NCBI RefSeq assembly: GCF_900115055.1
Contig: NZ_FOVD01000002.1
Coordinates: 682,001 to 746,000, forward strand
DNA: 64,000 nt
Source of the DNA: Chryseobacterium oleae
GTDB taxonomy: Bacteria > Bacteroidota > Bacteroidia > Flavobacteriales > Weeksellaceae
Direction of reading: 5' to 3'
Below, piece after piece: positions 18,737-28,216 of the stretch. The notes beneath the pieces were generated by a model. The model worked only from the letters and a program-made list of their open reading frames with translations. It was not told where the DNA came from and made no database searches. The position numbers and the translations under genes were made by a program. The first letter of the stretch is position 1; each line of letters starts with the position of its first letter.

Positions 18737-20425
18737 TTATTCTACGGCAACCGAATCATCTCCGCGGCCATCTGCCACAGCATGGATGTTTCCATTGTCA
18801 TCCATCAGAATAAGTTCTGTTTTTCCGATGTATTTTATCTTTTCGATCACGTAATTTTTGCTTTTCAGCGCTGAGATTGTACTTTCCGGGAAATTATTTT
18901 CTACCGTGATTTTTTCCGGAAGCCACTGATGATGGAATTTCGGTGCATTCACCGAGATATTGGCATTCAGTTTAAAATCTACCACATTCACAATCGATTG
19001 ATAGACGGATGTGGGAATGGTAGTTCCTCCGGGAGTTCCCACCACCATATATGGCTTTCCATTTTTAAGTAGGATCGTAGGAGTCATGGAAGAAAGCATT
19101 CTTTTGTTAGGCTGAATAGAATTAGCTTCTCCGCCCACAGCTCCAAACATATTCGGAACTCCGGGTTTGATGGAAAAGTCATCCATTTCGTTATTTAAAA
19201 AGAATCCCGCCCCCGAAACCACGACTTTGCTTCCATAATATCCGTTAAGCGTAGTGGTCACAGAAGCTGTGTTTCCATCTTTATCGATCACGGAAATATG
19301 AGTGGTTTGTGTAGATTCATTTGGTTGGCTGATGATTTTTCCCACTTCAGCGCTCGGAGTCGCTTTGTTGAAACTAAAACTTTTCCATCTGCTTTTTAAA
19401 TAAGCATCAGAAGTCAGATAAGTGGTTTTATCTTCGATGAAATCAGGATCACCCATGTATTCCGCCCGGTCTGCAAAAGCTCTTCTTTCAGCTTCCGTCA
19501 TGATTTGTACAGCCTCCGTTGAATTCTGCTGGTACTTTTCCAGGTTTTCGTATCCTGCCATGGTCAGCATTTGGGCAAGTAATACACCGCCGCTCGAAGG
19601 CAGAGGCATAGTCACCACACGGCTTCCTTTATAATCAAATTCCAAAGGCTTTCTTTCTGCAGCTTTATAATTTTTAAGATCTTCCAAAGTCATGATCCCG
19701 TTTCCTTTTTTCATTTCGGAAACCATAAGTTCAGCTGTTTTTCCTTCGTAGAATCCTTTTGCGCCCTGTTTCTGAATTAATTTAAGCGTGGCAGCCAGTT
19801 CTTTCTGTACCAGAATATCACCCGCTTTCCACGGAGTATCTTTTACAAAAGCGATAGCTGAGGTGTTGTGTTTAAGGAATTTTTCTCTGTGGGTGTTCAG
19901 CATTTCAGCTTCCATTTCTGTGATGGCAAAACCTTTTTCGGCTAAATCAATAGCAGGCTGGATGATTTTGTCCATCGGAAGTTTACAGTATTTCAAAGTA
20001 GCATAAAAACCTGCGATACTTCCCGGTATTCCTACAGCAAGCCTTCCGTATTGAGAAAGATCTGTATTGGCTTTTCCGTTTTTATCAACATACATATCCC
20101 TTGAGGCTTTCCTGGGAGCAGTTTCTCTATAATCCAGCGTGAATTTTTCACCATTATTTTTTACCCCCACCAAAAAACCACCGCCACCTATATTTCCAGC
20201 CTGAGGATAAACAACGGCAAGGGCATATTGTGTAGCGACAACAGCATCATAAGCATTTCCGCCCATCTTCATCATTTTTGCACCGGCTTCACTCGCTAGG
20301 GGATGGGCAGATACCACTGCACCTTTGTTTTTTATTTTTACTTCCTTGACAATGTTGAAATCAGTAAACTGTGCCCAGTATGCATTTCCGGCAAACAGTA
20401 CTGCTGCAATAAAAAGCTTCTTCAT
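18737..20425 (-). CDS. ggt: Gamma-glutamyltranspeptidase
   Basis: GGT is an Ntn hydrolase that cleaves glutathione and transfers gamma-glutamyl groups, usually in the periplasm. The 562-residue precursor has a signal peptide (ending YWAQ) and the large subunit with GNIGGGGFLVG. The autoprocessing/catalytic threonine is at the start of TTHISV (Thr374), and the small subunit holds SVTTTLNGYYGSKVVVSGAGF and MSSMTPTIL-type SSMTPTILL. The length and cleavage site fit the family. The upstream gap (20426-20680) holds only AT-rich sequence and the next gene's promoter. Confidence 0.95.
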   Translation of the reverse strand: MKKLFIAAVLFAGNAYWAQFTDFNIVKEVKIKNKGAVVSAHPLASEAGAKMMKMGGNAYDAVVATQYALAVVYPQAGNIGGGGFLVGVKNNGEKFTLDYRETAPRKASRDMYVDKNGKANTDLSQYGRLAVGIPGSIAGFYATLKYCKLPMDKIIQPAIDLAEKGFAITEMEAEMLNTHREKFLKHNTSAIAFVKDTPWKAGDILVQKELAATLKLIQKQGAKGFYEGKTAELMVSEMKKGNGIMTLEDLKNYKAAERKPLEFDYKGSRVVTMPLPSSGGVLLAQMLTMAGYENLEKYQQNSTEAVQIMTEAERRAFADRAEYMGDPDFIEDKTTYLTSDAYLKSRWKSFSFNKATPSAEVGKIISQPNESTQTTHISVIDKDGNTASVTTTLNGYYGSKVVVSGAGFFLNNEMDDFSIKPGVPNMFGAVGGEANSIQPNKRMLSSMTPTILLKNGKPYMVVGTPGGTTIPTSVYQSIVNVVDFKLNANISVNAPKFHHQWLPEKITVENNFPESTISALKSKNYVIEKIKYIGKTELILMDDNGNIHAVADGRGDDSVAVE

Positions 20426-20658
20426 AAGATTTTGTTTAAAGCAAAAGTAGATATTTTTTTAATGAAAGTATTTGTCTTTACAGGTGTTTATCTCTATAAA
20501 AGCCATTGAACGATTGAGTTGTTGTTGGTTATGTATTTGACATTAAAAAAATAAATTATAATTGTAAATATTTAGTAAAATCAACTATTAATTCATTGTT
20601 TTTTAAAAAGGTCTGGTTTTAATTCAATTTAATATATTTTTTATATAGGTCGAATTGC

Positions 20659-20666
20659 TACTTTTG
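20659..20666 (+). promoter_or_regulatory. -7 box of the TonB-dependent receptor gene
   Basis: TACTTTTG matches TAnnTTTG and lies 14 bp before the ATG at 20681. The -33 region is AT-rich without a clear TTG at the usual distance. Confidence 0.55.
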
Positions 20667-20680
20667 AGAAAAAAGCAGAC

Positions 20681-23536
20681 ATGAAAAAAAACTACCATAA
20701 AATCGCTTTGTTGGGAGCATTATTTTTTATTTCCACAAATATCAATGCCCAGGTCAAAGACACAGTAAAAACAAATCAGGTAGATGAAGTAAAGATCACC
20801 GTTGGCTCAAGAAATAAGGCCAGGGTAGCTACCGATACGCCGGTGCCTGTAGATGTTATCAATATTGGTTCCCAGTCGGTTTTAAGCCCCCAGACAGATC
20901 TGAATCAGATTTTAAATTATGCGGCCCCTTCCTTTACCTCAAACTCTACAACGGTAGCCGACGGAACGGACCATGTGGATCCTGCCCAATTAAGAGGTCT
21001 TGGTCCGGATCAGGTTCTCGTACTTCTGAATGGGAAGAGAAGGCATACTTCTTCATTGGTAAATATCAATGGTTCACCGGGACGTGGTTCTGTAGGGACA
21101 GACCTCAATGCCATTCCTGCATTTGCTATTGAGAGGCTGGAAGTGCTTAGGGACGGAGCCTCTGCTCAGTATGGTTCCGATGCCATCGCAGGAGTGATCA
21201 ATGTCATTATGAAAAAAAACACCAATGCGTTCACCGCTGCCATTACGGCGGGAGCATTCAATTCAAAAGGAGCTAATGATCATCGTGGAGGATGGGACGG
21301 TGGAAAATACCAGATTGACTTAAATTATGGAACTAAAATAGGAACAAACGGCTTCATTAATTTCACCGGAAGCTTACTGAGCAGAGACGATACCCGACGG
21401 GCAAAATCCGCAACAGGAGATATTTTTAATGCTTATAATGCCATTGAGCAGAGGGCTTTGGAAAATGGAGTGAATATTTCTTCGCTGTACGGAAACATTG
21501 CGAGCACCCCAAATCAGCAGCAGATCATCAACCTGATTCATCAGTTTGCGCCTAAAGTAGGATATTTTACAGCACAGCAGCAAGCGGATATTCAGGCGGC
21601 CAATACGATTACCCAGCTACAGAATTTATTAAAAGGTGATGTGACTGAAAACGAATTAGCCTACAGGAAACTGACGAGAGACGACTTTAATATGAGAGTA
21701 GGACAGTCCAAATTAACATCCGGCCAGCTTTTTGTGAACTCAGAATTTGATCTTTCATCTTCGGTGAAAGGGTATGTTTTTGGAGGCATTTCCTACAGAG
21801 ACGGTAATGCGGCAGGATTTTACAGAAGACCGAATGTGACCAGAACTTCTACATCATTATATCCAAATGGTTTTTTACCGGAAATAGCGTCTGATGTTAT
21901 TGATCTTTCTTTCGCCGGCGGATTTAAAGGAAAACTGGGGAAAATAAATTACGATATCAGCAATACTTTCGGGCAGAATACCTTTGACTATACCATCAAA
22001 AATACAGCTAATGCATCCATGATATATCCTGGAAAAAGAGAATTTGATGCAGGAGGATTAAGCTTTTCACAAAATACGGTCAACGCAGATTTTGATACGA
22101 AAATAGACTGGCTGAAAGGTTTTAATGTCGCTTTTGGTGCAGAAGCAAGGTTTGAAAGATATAAAATAGCGAATGGAGAAGAAGCTTCGTGGGCGCTTTA
22201 TGACATCAATGGAAGAATCCAGACGCCAGCAACTGTTGCTTCTTTAAAACCTACGGATTTCTTTGGGAGTACAAGGCCGGGTGGATCGCAGGTTTTCCCT
22301 GGTTTCAGACCTGAAAATGCTTTAAATAAGGGAAGACGTTCCGTAGCGGCTTATGTGGATACAGAGCTTGATGTTACTGATAAATGGTTGGTAAGTGCAG
22401 CTTTGCGGTACGAAAACTATTCAGATTTCGGATCTACATTCAATTATAAAATAGCAACACGGTATAAACTGACGGATCAGATCAACTTAAGAGCGGCCCA
22501 TTCAACAGGATTCAGAGCTCCTTCCTTACAGCAGATCTATTTCAATGCTACGGCCACCCAATTTGTGGGCGGAACTTCATTTGAGGTAGGAACATTTTCA
22601 AATGATTCAGATGCGGCCAGGCTTCTTGGTATTCCACAGCTAAAACAGGAAGAGTCAACAAGTTATTCTACGGGTTTTACCGCAAAAATTCCACAGGTCA
22701 ATCTTACTTTTACGGTTGACGGATATTATATCAAGATAAAGAACAGGGTAGTACTTACAGATCAGTTTTCAAGACCGGCGGGTACTTACGCTGACGGAAG
22801 CCCTGAGAAAAACCTGCAGAATCTTTTTGATAAAGCCAATGCCAATGCCGCTACATTTTTTGCGAATGCGATTGATACCCAGACCAAAGGAGTAGAAGGA
22901 GTGATTTCTCACAGAGGTAAATTTTCGGAGAAGTTTTCTTTAAATTCAGATTTAGCGGTAACGGTATCGAAAACCAACAGAGTAGGAGAGATTCATGGTT
23001 CAGAGGCTTTGATCAAGGCGGGACAAATCAACCGTTATTATTCAGAATCCAGCAGGATATATCTTGAAGAGGCTATTCCAAGATTTAAAGCATCTCTGAA
23101 CAATGCTTTGGAAATGAATAGGTTCAACGTGCTTGTAAGGAATGTGTACTTCGGAAAAGTTACAGATCCCAATCCAATGGATGCCAACGGAGACGGTATT
23201 ATCTCCGGTGCCATTATTAACGGACAGGCTGTGGCAACAGAGCATCCTGTGTGGGGTGGAAAGGTTATTACGGATCTTTCGGTGGGTTATAAATTCAGTG
23301 ATAGCTTTAGACTGACCATTGGAGCGAATAATCTGTTTGATATTTATCCTGATCAAAATTACGGTCCGGCTACAGTGAAAAACCCGGCTTTGGACAGTTC
23401 CGGTAATTTGATTTACGTCGCAGGCTCTGCACCTGTGGATCTTACGAATCAGAACCAGTTCGTTTATTCCAGAAACACATCTCAGTTTGGGATGAACGGG
23501 AGATTTCTTTTTGCCAGAATTAATCTGAGCTTTTAG
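20681..23536 (+). CDS. TonB-dependent outer-membrane receptor
   Basis: This 951-residue outer-membrane beta-barrel receptor imports an unidentified ligand using TonB energy. It has a signal peptide (ending INAQ), then directly a plug domain (about 45-175: VGSRNKARVATDTPVPVDVI, LRGLGPDQVLVLLNGKRRHTS, GASAQYGSDAIAGVINVIMKK), then a barrel ending in LFARINLSF with an aromatic last residue. There is no carboxypeptidase-like N-terminal extension, so it is not SusC-type. No SusD-like partner, sigma or anti-sigma gene adjoins it; the ligand could be a siderophore, metal or small organic molecule. A hairpin terminator follows. Confidence 0.9.
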   Translation: MKKNYHKIALLGALFFISTNINAQVKDTVKTNQVDEVKITVGSRNKARVATDTPVPVDVINIGSQSVLSPQTDLNQILNYAAPSFTSNSTTVADGTDHVDPAQLRGLGPDQVLVLLNGKRRHTSSLVNINGSPGRGSVGTDLNAIPAFAIERLEVLRDGASAQYGSDAIAGVINVIMKKNTNAFTAAITAGAFNSKGANDHRGGWDGGKYQIDLNYGTKIGTNGFINFTGSLLSRDDTRRAKSATGDIFNAYNAIEQRALENGVNISSLYGNIASTPNQQQIINLIHQFAPKVGYFTAQQQADIQAANTITQLQNLLKGDVTENELAYRKLTRDDFNMRVGQSKLTSGQLFVNSEFDLSSSVKGYVFGGISYRDGNAAGFYRRPNVTRTSTSLYPNGFLPEIASDVIDLSFAGGFKGKLGKINYDISNTFGQNTFDYTIKNTANASMIYPGKREFDAGGLSFSQNTVNADFDTKIDWLKGFNVAFGAEARFERYKIANGEEASWALYDINGRIQTPATVASLKPTDFFGSTRPGGSQVFPGFRPENALNKGRRSVAAYVDTELDVTDKWLVSAALRYENYSDFGSTFNYKIATRYKLTDQINLRAAHSTGFRAPSLQQIYFNATATQFVGGTSFEVGTFSNDSDAARLLGIPQLKQEESTSYSTGFTAKIPQVNLTFTVDGYYIKIKNRVVLTDQFSRPAGTYADGSPEKNLQNLFDKANANAATFFANAIDTQTKGVEGVISHRGKFSEKFSLNSDLAVTVSKTNRVGEIHGSEALIKAGQINRYYSESSRIYLEEAIPRFKASLNNALEMNRFNVLVRNVYFGKVTDPNPMDANGDGIISGAIINGQAVATEHPVWGGKVITDLSVGYKFSDSFRLTIGANNLFDIYPDQNYGPATVKNPALDSSGNLIYVAGSAPVDLTNQNQFVYSRNTSQFGMNGRFLFARINLSF

Positions 23537-23558
23537 TAATTTCTTTTCAGATATTTTG

Positions 23559-23588
23559 AAAAAGGTGTGTTTTTACATACCTTTTTTA
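23559..23588 (+). terminator. Terminator of the TonB receptor gene
   Basis: AAAAAGGTGTG pairs with CATACCTTTTT (one G-U) around a short T-rich loop, followed by T residues. Confidence 0.75.
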
Positions 23589-23609
23589 TTTTGGTTGACA
23601 TGATTTTTT

Positions 23610-23617
23610 TACTTTTG
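23610..23617 (+). promoter_or_regulatory. -7 box of the threonine dehydrogenase gene
   Basis: TACTTTTG fits the -7 consensus and lies 25 bp before the ATG at 23643. TTG at 23591-23593 gives a short 16-bp spacer. Confidence 0.5.
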
Positions 23618-23642
23618 TACAACTCTAAAAAAATATGTAAAA

Positions 23643-24608
23643 ATGGAATCCTATACGGAAAGAATATTGATTACAGGTGCTTTGGGACAGATCGGCACCG
23701 AATTGACGAACAGACTTGTTGAAATCCACGGAGCTGACAATGTAGTAGCATCAGGACTGGACAGATGGCAAAAGGGGATTACCGCTGCCGGACATTACGA
23801 AAGAATGGATGTTACCAATACACAGCTGGTAAGACAGGTGATCAAAGATTATGAGATCACTACAGTGTATCATCTCGCGTCGCTTTTATCTGGAACTTCA
23901 GAAAAGCAGCCTATTTTCGCCTGGAAATTGAATCTTGAACCTCTTCTTCATTTTTGTGAATTGGCAAAGGAAGGGCTTCTTAAAAAGATCTTCTGGCCTA
24001 GTTCAATCGCTGTATTCGGGAAAGGAATTCCAAAACATGATGTAGCACAGGATGTGGTTTTAAATCCTACTACCGTGTACGGGATCTCCAAAATGGCAGG
24101 AGAAAAGTGGTGTGAATATTATTTCGACAAGCATGGAGTAGATGTAAGAAGTATCAGATACCCGGGACTTATTTCATGGAAAACACCTGCCGGAGGTGGG
24201 ACCACAGATTACGCTGTTGAGATTTTTTACGAAGCTATCGAGGAAGGAAAATACACAAGTTTCATTTCGGAAGATACGGGAATGCCGATGCTTTATATGG
24301 ATGATGCGATCAACGCAACATTGAAATTAATGGAAGCTCCAAAGGAAAGTCTTACCGTTCGTTCGTCTTATAATTTAGGAGGAATGTCATTTACCCCGAA
24401 AGAACTTGCCGAAGAAATCAAGAAGGAAATACCGGAATTTACAATCGATTACAAACCTGATTTCAGACAGGCGATTGCAGATTCGTGGCCGGCATCCATC
24501 GACGATTCTGTAGCGAAAAAGGACTGGGGACTGACGTATGATTTCGGAATTTCTGAAATGTCGAAGGACATGATCAAGAATCTTAAAGTGAAATTGAATA
24601 AAAACTAA
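23643..24608 (+). CDS. L-threonine 3-dehydrogenase, SDR/epimerase type
   Basis: This 321-residue extended short-chain dehydrogenase oxidises L-threonine to 2-amino-3-ketobutyrate with NAD+. The N-terminal Rossmann motif is ITGALGQIGTELTNRL, and the active site has SSIAVFG and YGISKMAGEKW (YxxxK). The middle segment VYHLASLLSGTSEKQP and the RYPGLISWKTPAGGGTTDYA stretch match the SDR-type threonine dehydrogenases described from cold-adapted flavobacteria, which differ from the zinc-dependent Tdh of E. coli. No kbl (2-amino-3-ketobutyrate ligase) gene is adjacent. Confidence 0.88.
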   Translation: MESYTERILITGALGQIGTELTNRLVEIHGADNVVASGLDRWQKGITAAGHYERMDVTNTQLVRQVIKDYEITTVYHLASLLSGTSEKQPIFAWKLNLEPLLHFCELAKEGLLKKIFWPSSIAVFGKGIPKHDVAQDVVLNPTTVYGISKMAGEKWCEYYFDKHGVDVRSIRYPGLISWKTPAGGGTTDYAVEIFYEAIEEGKYTSFISEDTGMPMLYMDDAINATLKLMEAPKESLTVRSSYNLGGMSFTPKELAEEIKKEIPEFTIDYKPDFRQAIADSWPASIDDSVAKKDWGLTYDFGISEMSKDMIKNLKVKLNKN

Positions 24609-24692
24609 TTACTTAAAGTTGATGTTTAAATAGTTTTTATTTTAACATTTGATTTATAATTAATTATAAATATTATCTAAAATTTAATTTAA

Positions 24693-25445
24693 ATGATTTT
24701 ATTGACTTTTAACATCTTAAATATAGAGGCTGAAGCCAAAAACAGCGTACAGATTTCTGATGCGGAAAGACTGAAGATCACAGAAGATAACACCAAAGCT
24801 ATTCTTCGGATTTTAGATATTCATGACATCAAAGCCAGTTTTTTTGTGGAGATTTCCATTGCAGAAAAACTGCAGAATTTAATAAAAGCAATTTCATCCA
24901 AAGGGCATGAAATTGCTTTTTATAATTTCAATTCAAATCTTCATGAAATTGAAGAAGTGAAAAAAAATATTCAGGATCTTCTCGAAAAACAGATCAGAGG
25001 AATCCGGCAGAAAGATTGTAAGTTGCCCCAGGAAAATCTGAAATCGCTGGAGTTTAATTACGTCTCCAATATCGATAATGCAGATGTTCTTTTTCCATTC
25101 AAGCGACTGAAAAGAGATACCGAGATTAATGAAGAGGATGGGCTCAGCATTGTGCCGGAAAGTATCTCACCATACAGTCAGCTTCCGTATAACGATTTCG
25201 TGTTTCAGATCCTGCCGATGAACTATTATCAGAGTATGGTTTTTGAAACCCTGAAGAATGATGATTTTGTTTTAATCTATCTCAACTCCTGGCAGTTCAC
25301 CGATTTTAAAAAATACCGATTCGATATTCCGTTTTACAGAAGCCTCTTTTCAGGGAAGAAAATGGAAGATAAACTCGATGCCCTTCTAACCTGGGTAAAC
25401 GAGCATGATATGGCGACTTCTCGGATGAAGGATTATATTTTTTAG
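24693..25445 (+). CDS. NodB/polysaccharide-deacetylase-like protein lacking the metal site
   Basis: This 250-residue protein resembles the start of a NodB-type deacetylase: a beta strand MILLTFNILNIEAEA, a helix with LRILDIHDIKASFFVEISIAEK, and SSKGHEIAFYNF. In active enzymes the first motif is TFDD and the second HxxxH. Here the Asp is Asn and the HEIGxH pattern is HEIAFY, so a catalytic metal site is unlikely. The closest architecture is a polysaccharide deacetylase of the DUF3473-like branch, judged by eye. No signal peptide is visible. A stop-abutting repeat tract follows directly. Confidence 0.65.
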   Translation: MILLTFNILNIEAEAKNSVQISDAERLKITEDNTKAILRILDIHDIKASFFVEISIAEKLQNLIKAISSKGHEIAFYNFNSNLHEIEEVKKNIQDLLEKQIRGIRQKDCKLPQENLKSLEFNYVSNIDNADVLFPFKRLKRDTEINEEDGLSIVPESISPYSQLPYNDFVFQILPMNYYQSMVFETLKNDDFVLIYLNSWQFTDFKKYRFDIPFYRSLFSGKKMEDKLDALLTWVNEHDMATSRMKDYIF

Positions 25446-25773
25446 GTGGCAGATATTAGGTAGCAGGTGATAGGTTGTAGGGATTAGGGATTAGGGATTT
25501 TGCCGAAGGTTGAAACTATGGTCTTTTGATTGGGGTTTTGAGTTGTAAGAGCTAAGAACCAAGAAGTCAGATATTAGGCTAAGGTTGAGGCAAAGGTTTA
25601 GACTGAGTTATGCATTCTATTTACAACAAACCAGTAACCCGGAACGTTATTTTAACTAGCAACTAGCAACTAGCAACTGACAACCAGTAACTTGATAACA
25701 CTCTTTCAAACTCATCTACCCTAAAACCCCCAAACCCTCAGACTCTCAAACGCTCTCACTCCCAAACTCAAAA
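25446..25773. repeat. Converging stop-abutting repeat tracts
   Basis: This 328-bp convergent gap holds no gene. From the plus-strand stop it reads GGTGGCAGATATTAGGTAGC, GTGATAGGTTGTAGGGATTA and further GGGATTA units. In the middle there are ACTAGCAACTAGCAACTAGC units (from about 25658). The last ~80 bp is C-rich on the plus strand (ctcaaactc, ccctcagactctcaaacgc), which is the G-rich GAGTTTGAG-type tract of the opposing gene read backwards. Both genes therefore carry such a tract from their own stop codon. Confidence 0.85.
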
Positions 25774-26979
25774 CTAGCTCAGCTCAAACAACGTAATCTC
25801 CGGCAATACACCCACTCTTCCCGGGTATCCCAATACGCCGAATCCTCTGTTCACATACAGCATTTTGCCCTCGCTCTCATACAAATCGGCCCATTTTGGG
25901 TAACGGTACTGAACGGGAGACCACTTAACGTTTTTCAGATCTAAACCGAACTGCATTCCGTGGGTGTGTCCTGATAGTGTTAAATGGATGTTTCCAGGGT
26001 GTTTTTTGACTACGTAATCGAAATGGGTAGGGTCATGGCTCATTAAGATTTTCGGAGCAGATTCCGGTACGCCTTTTAAAGCGTCATCAATCTTTCCGAA
26101 TTGAGGAAATGGTTTTAATCCCCAGTTTTCAACTCCAAGAATGTAAAGTTTTTCTCCGTTTCTCTCGATTACTCTATGTTCGTTTCTCAGCATATCAAAA
26201 CCTGCCTGTCTTTCGTAGTCGATAAGTGTGTCGAGGTTTTTCTTTTTGGCATCAAGGGAAGTCCATGTTACGTAATCTCCGTAATCGTGGTTTCCAAGAA
26301 CTGCAAGCTTGCCGTCTTTGGCTTTTATCTTTGAAAATAGCGGAATGAAAGGTTTAAATTCATCAGAAATATTATTCACCATATCGCCGGTAAAAAGCAC
26401 GAGATCAGGATTTTGCTCGTTGATCAGGTCAATAGCGTGCTGAAGTTTCGATGGATCTGAAAAACTTCCGCTGTGTACGTCAGAGATCTGAATCACTTTA
26501 TAACCCTCAAAATTTTTCGAAAGTCCCGGAATTTTTACTTTTATTCTTCTTACGGTATGTCTGTATTTTCCGAACGTAATTCCATCGATAAAAAGGGCAG
26601 AAAGAACGCCTCCTAGGCCTAGTCCAACGATGCTCAGGAATTTTCTTCTTTCAGGGAAGAAATTTTCCTGTGGTCGTGTTAATCCGATTAAATAGCCTCC
26701 GGTTCTGAAAATATCGTCAATTAATAAAAACAGCACCACAAAGATTTTTGGGAGTATAAAGATCAGGAACAGCGAAATGGTGATCTGAACCCTTACGGAG
26801 CTTTTATCTGATCTTTGGAAATGAGTAATTTCATAGGCGAAAATCGCGTAAACGGTCAAAGATACCACCCAATACCCAAGCCTGATCCAGAAATTATCTG
26901 TTAATGTTCTTATAGCCTGATAGATATAAACTTCCAGAGCCAGAAAGATAGCGGCGATGATCAAAAAATTTCTCTGCAT
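25774..26979 (-). CDS. Membrane-anchored metallophosphoesterase
   Basis: This 401-residue protein has four N-terminal hydrophobic segments (to about residue 140) and a calcineurin-type phosphoesterase domain on the C-terminal side. The metal motifs are clear: QISDVHSGSF (DxH), LFTGDMVNN (GDxx), LGNHDYG (GNHD), LMSHDPTHF and LSGHTHGMQFG (GHxH). It is related to YkuE-like enzymes and to Lpx-pathway hydrolases of similar design. The likely substrate is a phosphodiester lipid or nucleotide, but this cannot be decided by eye. Minus strand; the stop is followed by a G-rich repeat tract instead of a hairpin. Confidence 0.87.
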   Translation of the reverse strand: MQRNFLIIAAIFLALEVYIYQAIRTLTDNFWIRLGYWVVSLTVYAIFAYEITHFQRSDKSSVRVQITISLFLIFILPKIFVVLFLLIDDIFRTGGYLIGLTRPQENFFPERRKFLSIVGLGLGGVLSALFIDGITFGKYRHTVRRIKVKIPGLSKNFEGYKVIQISDVHSGSFSDPSKLQHAIDLINEQNPDLVLFTGDMVNNISDEFKPFIPLFSKIKAKDGKLAVLGNHDYGDYVTWTSLDAKKKNLDTLIDYERQAGFDMLRNEHRVIERNGEKLYILGVENWGLKPFPQFGKIDDALKGVPESAPKILMSHDPTHFDYVVKKHPGNIHLTLSGHTHGMQFGLDLKNVKWSPVQYRYPKWADLYESEGKMLYVNRGFGVLGYPGRVGVLPEITLFELS

Positions 26980-27047
26980 GATAAATCTAAAAAAAGCACA
27001 AAGAATATGTTTCCCTGTGCTTTATATTTTTTTGTTAATTAAATATT

Positions 27048-28115
27048 TTAAGGAAATCTGTAAACGATAGCATTGATGTTCATTCCGGCACCTACCGAAG
27101 TCATCACAATGTTACCTTTATCTTTAAACGTTTGACCCTCCATTTTTCCTTTAATTATTAAATCATACATCGTAGGAATAGTTGCTACAGACGTATTACC
27201 AAGGTTCTGAATGGTCATAGGAGAGATCGCATGGTCGTAATCTTTCACATCATAAAGCTTGTGAAGTCTTTCAATCATGGCGTAATCCATTTTTGCATTC
27301 GCCTGGTGGATAAGGATTTTGTCAATGTTTTCGATAGAAAGTCCCGCGTCTTCAATCGTTTCCTTGATCGCTGAAGGAACATTTTTAAGGGCGTACTCAT
27401 AGATTTTTCTTCCCTGCATTCTTACATAAAGGCGTCTTTGATCTACGTTTGCGTTGATAGAAGGACCGTTTTCAAGATAACACAATTCCGGACCGTTGTC
27501 ACAGATGGTGTTGTGAGCAATGATACCCACATTTTCCTGATCTGTAGCCTGTACAACGACTGCACCGGCACCGTCAGCGAAAATCATTCTGTTTCTGTCA
27601 TGCGGATCTGTAACGCGGCTTAAGGTTTCTGCACCTACCACAAGAATTGTTTTTGCAGCTTTTGCCTTGATAAGGTTGTCAGCAAGGATCATGGCTTCCA
27701 CCCATCCCGGACATCCGAAAATCATATCATAAGTAATGCATTTTCTGTTTTTAATGCCCAGCTTATTTTTCACTCTTGCTGCCATATTAGGCATGAAATT
27801 CACATATCCGTCTACAGTAACTTCTCCAAAGTTGCTTGCGTAAATAATGTAGTCAAGGTCCTCGCCGTCTATTTTAGCGTCTTCCAGGGCTGCTTTTGCA
27901 GCTTCAGAACCGATCTGTGAGTTAGAAAGATCGTCTTCAATAAATCTTCTGTTTTCTATTTCTGTGATTTCTACAAACTTCGCGATGGTTTCTTCTGCAG
28001 GTTTTTCAATCTTAACTCCGTCTTCAGTGTAGAACTCAGAATCCATGAAATAATCTCTACCAATAACTCTGTTAGGAATATAGGATCCGGAACCAATAAT
28101 GATCGTATTCGGCAT
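27048..28115 (-). CDS. 3-oxoacyl-ACP synthase III-like enzyme (FabH family)
   Basis: This 355-residue condensing enzyme has the thiolase-fold KAS III triad: Cys135 in IFGCPGWVEA, His270 in ILIHQANAKMDYAM and Asn307 in LGNTSVATIP. KAS III enzymes start fatty-acid chains from acyl-CoA and malonyl-ACP. The sequence is longer and more divergent than E. coli FabH (317 residues) and begins MPNTIIIGSGSYIPNRVI. Bacteroidota usually carry several such paralogues, some for branched starters or flexirubin-type pigments, so I do not name it fabH. It is divergently transcribed from the gene at 28217. Confidence 0.88.
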   Translation of the reverse strand: MPNTIIIGSGSYIPNRVIGRDYFMDSEFYTEDGVKIEKPAEETIAKFVEITEIENRRFIEDDLSNSQIGSEAAKAALEDAKIDGEDLDYIIYASNFGEVTVDGYVNFMPNMAARVKNKLGIKNRKCITYDMIFGCPGWVEAMILADNLIKAKAAKTILVVGAETLSRVTDPHDRNRMIFADGAGAVVVQATDQENVGIIAHNTICDNGPELCYLENGPSINANVDQRRLYVRMQGRKIYEYALKNVPSAIKETIEDAGLSIENIDKILIHQANAKMDYAMIERLHKLYDVKDYDHAISPMTIQNLGNTSVATIPTMYDLIIKGKMEGQTFKDKGNIVMTSVGAGMNINAIVYRFP

Positions 28116-28140
28116 TCGTTTAAATGATTTTTTAAAGATG

Positions 28141-28148
28141 CAAAGTTA
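28141..28148 (-). promoter_or_regulatory. -7 box of the KAS III-like gene
   Basis: On the minus strand TAACTTTG matches TAnnTTTG, 25 bp before the ATG that ends at 28115. Confidence 0.55.
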
Positions 28149-28185
28149 ATAATTAATATTAATAACGGAGAATTAAAAATATTAT

Positions 28186-28193
28186 TAAATTTG
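28186..28193 (+). promoter_or_regulatory. -7 box of the 28217-30307 operon
   Basis: TAAATTTG matches TAnnTTTG, 23 bp before the ATG at 28217. With the box at 28141 it forms a divergent promoter pair. Confidence 0.55.
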
Positions 28194-28216
28194 CAAAAAT
28201 TGTACTTTACAATCGT

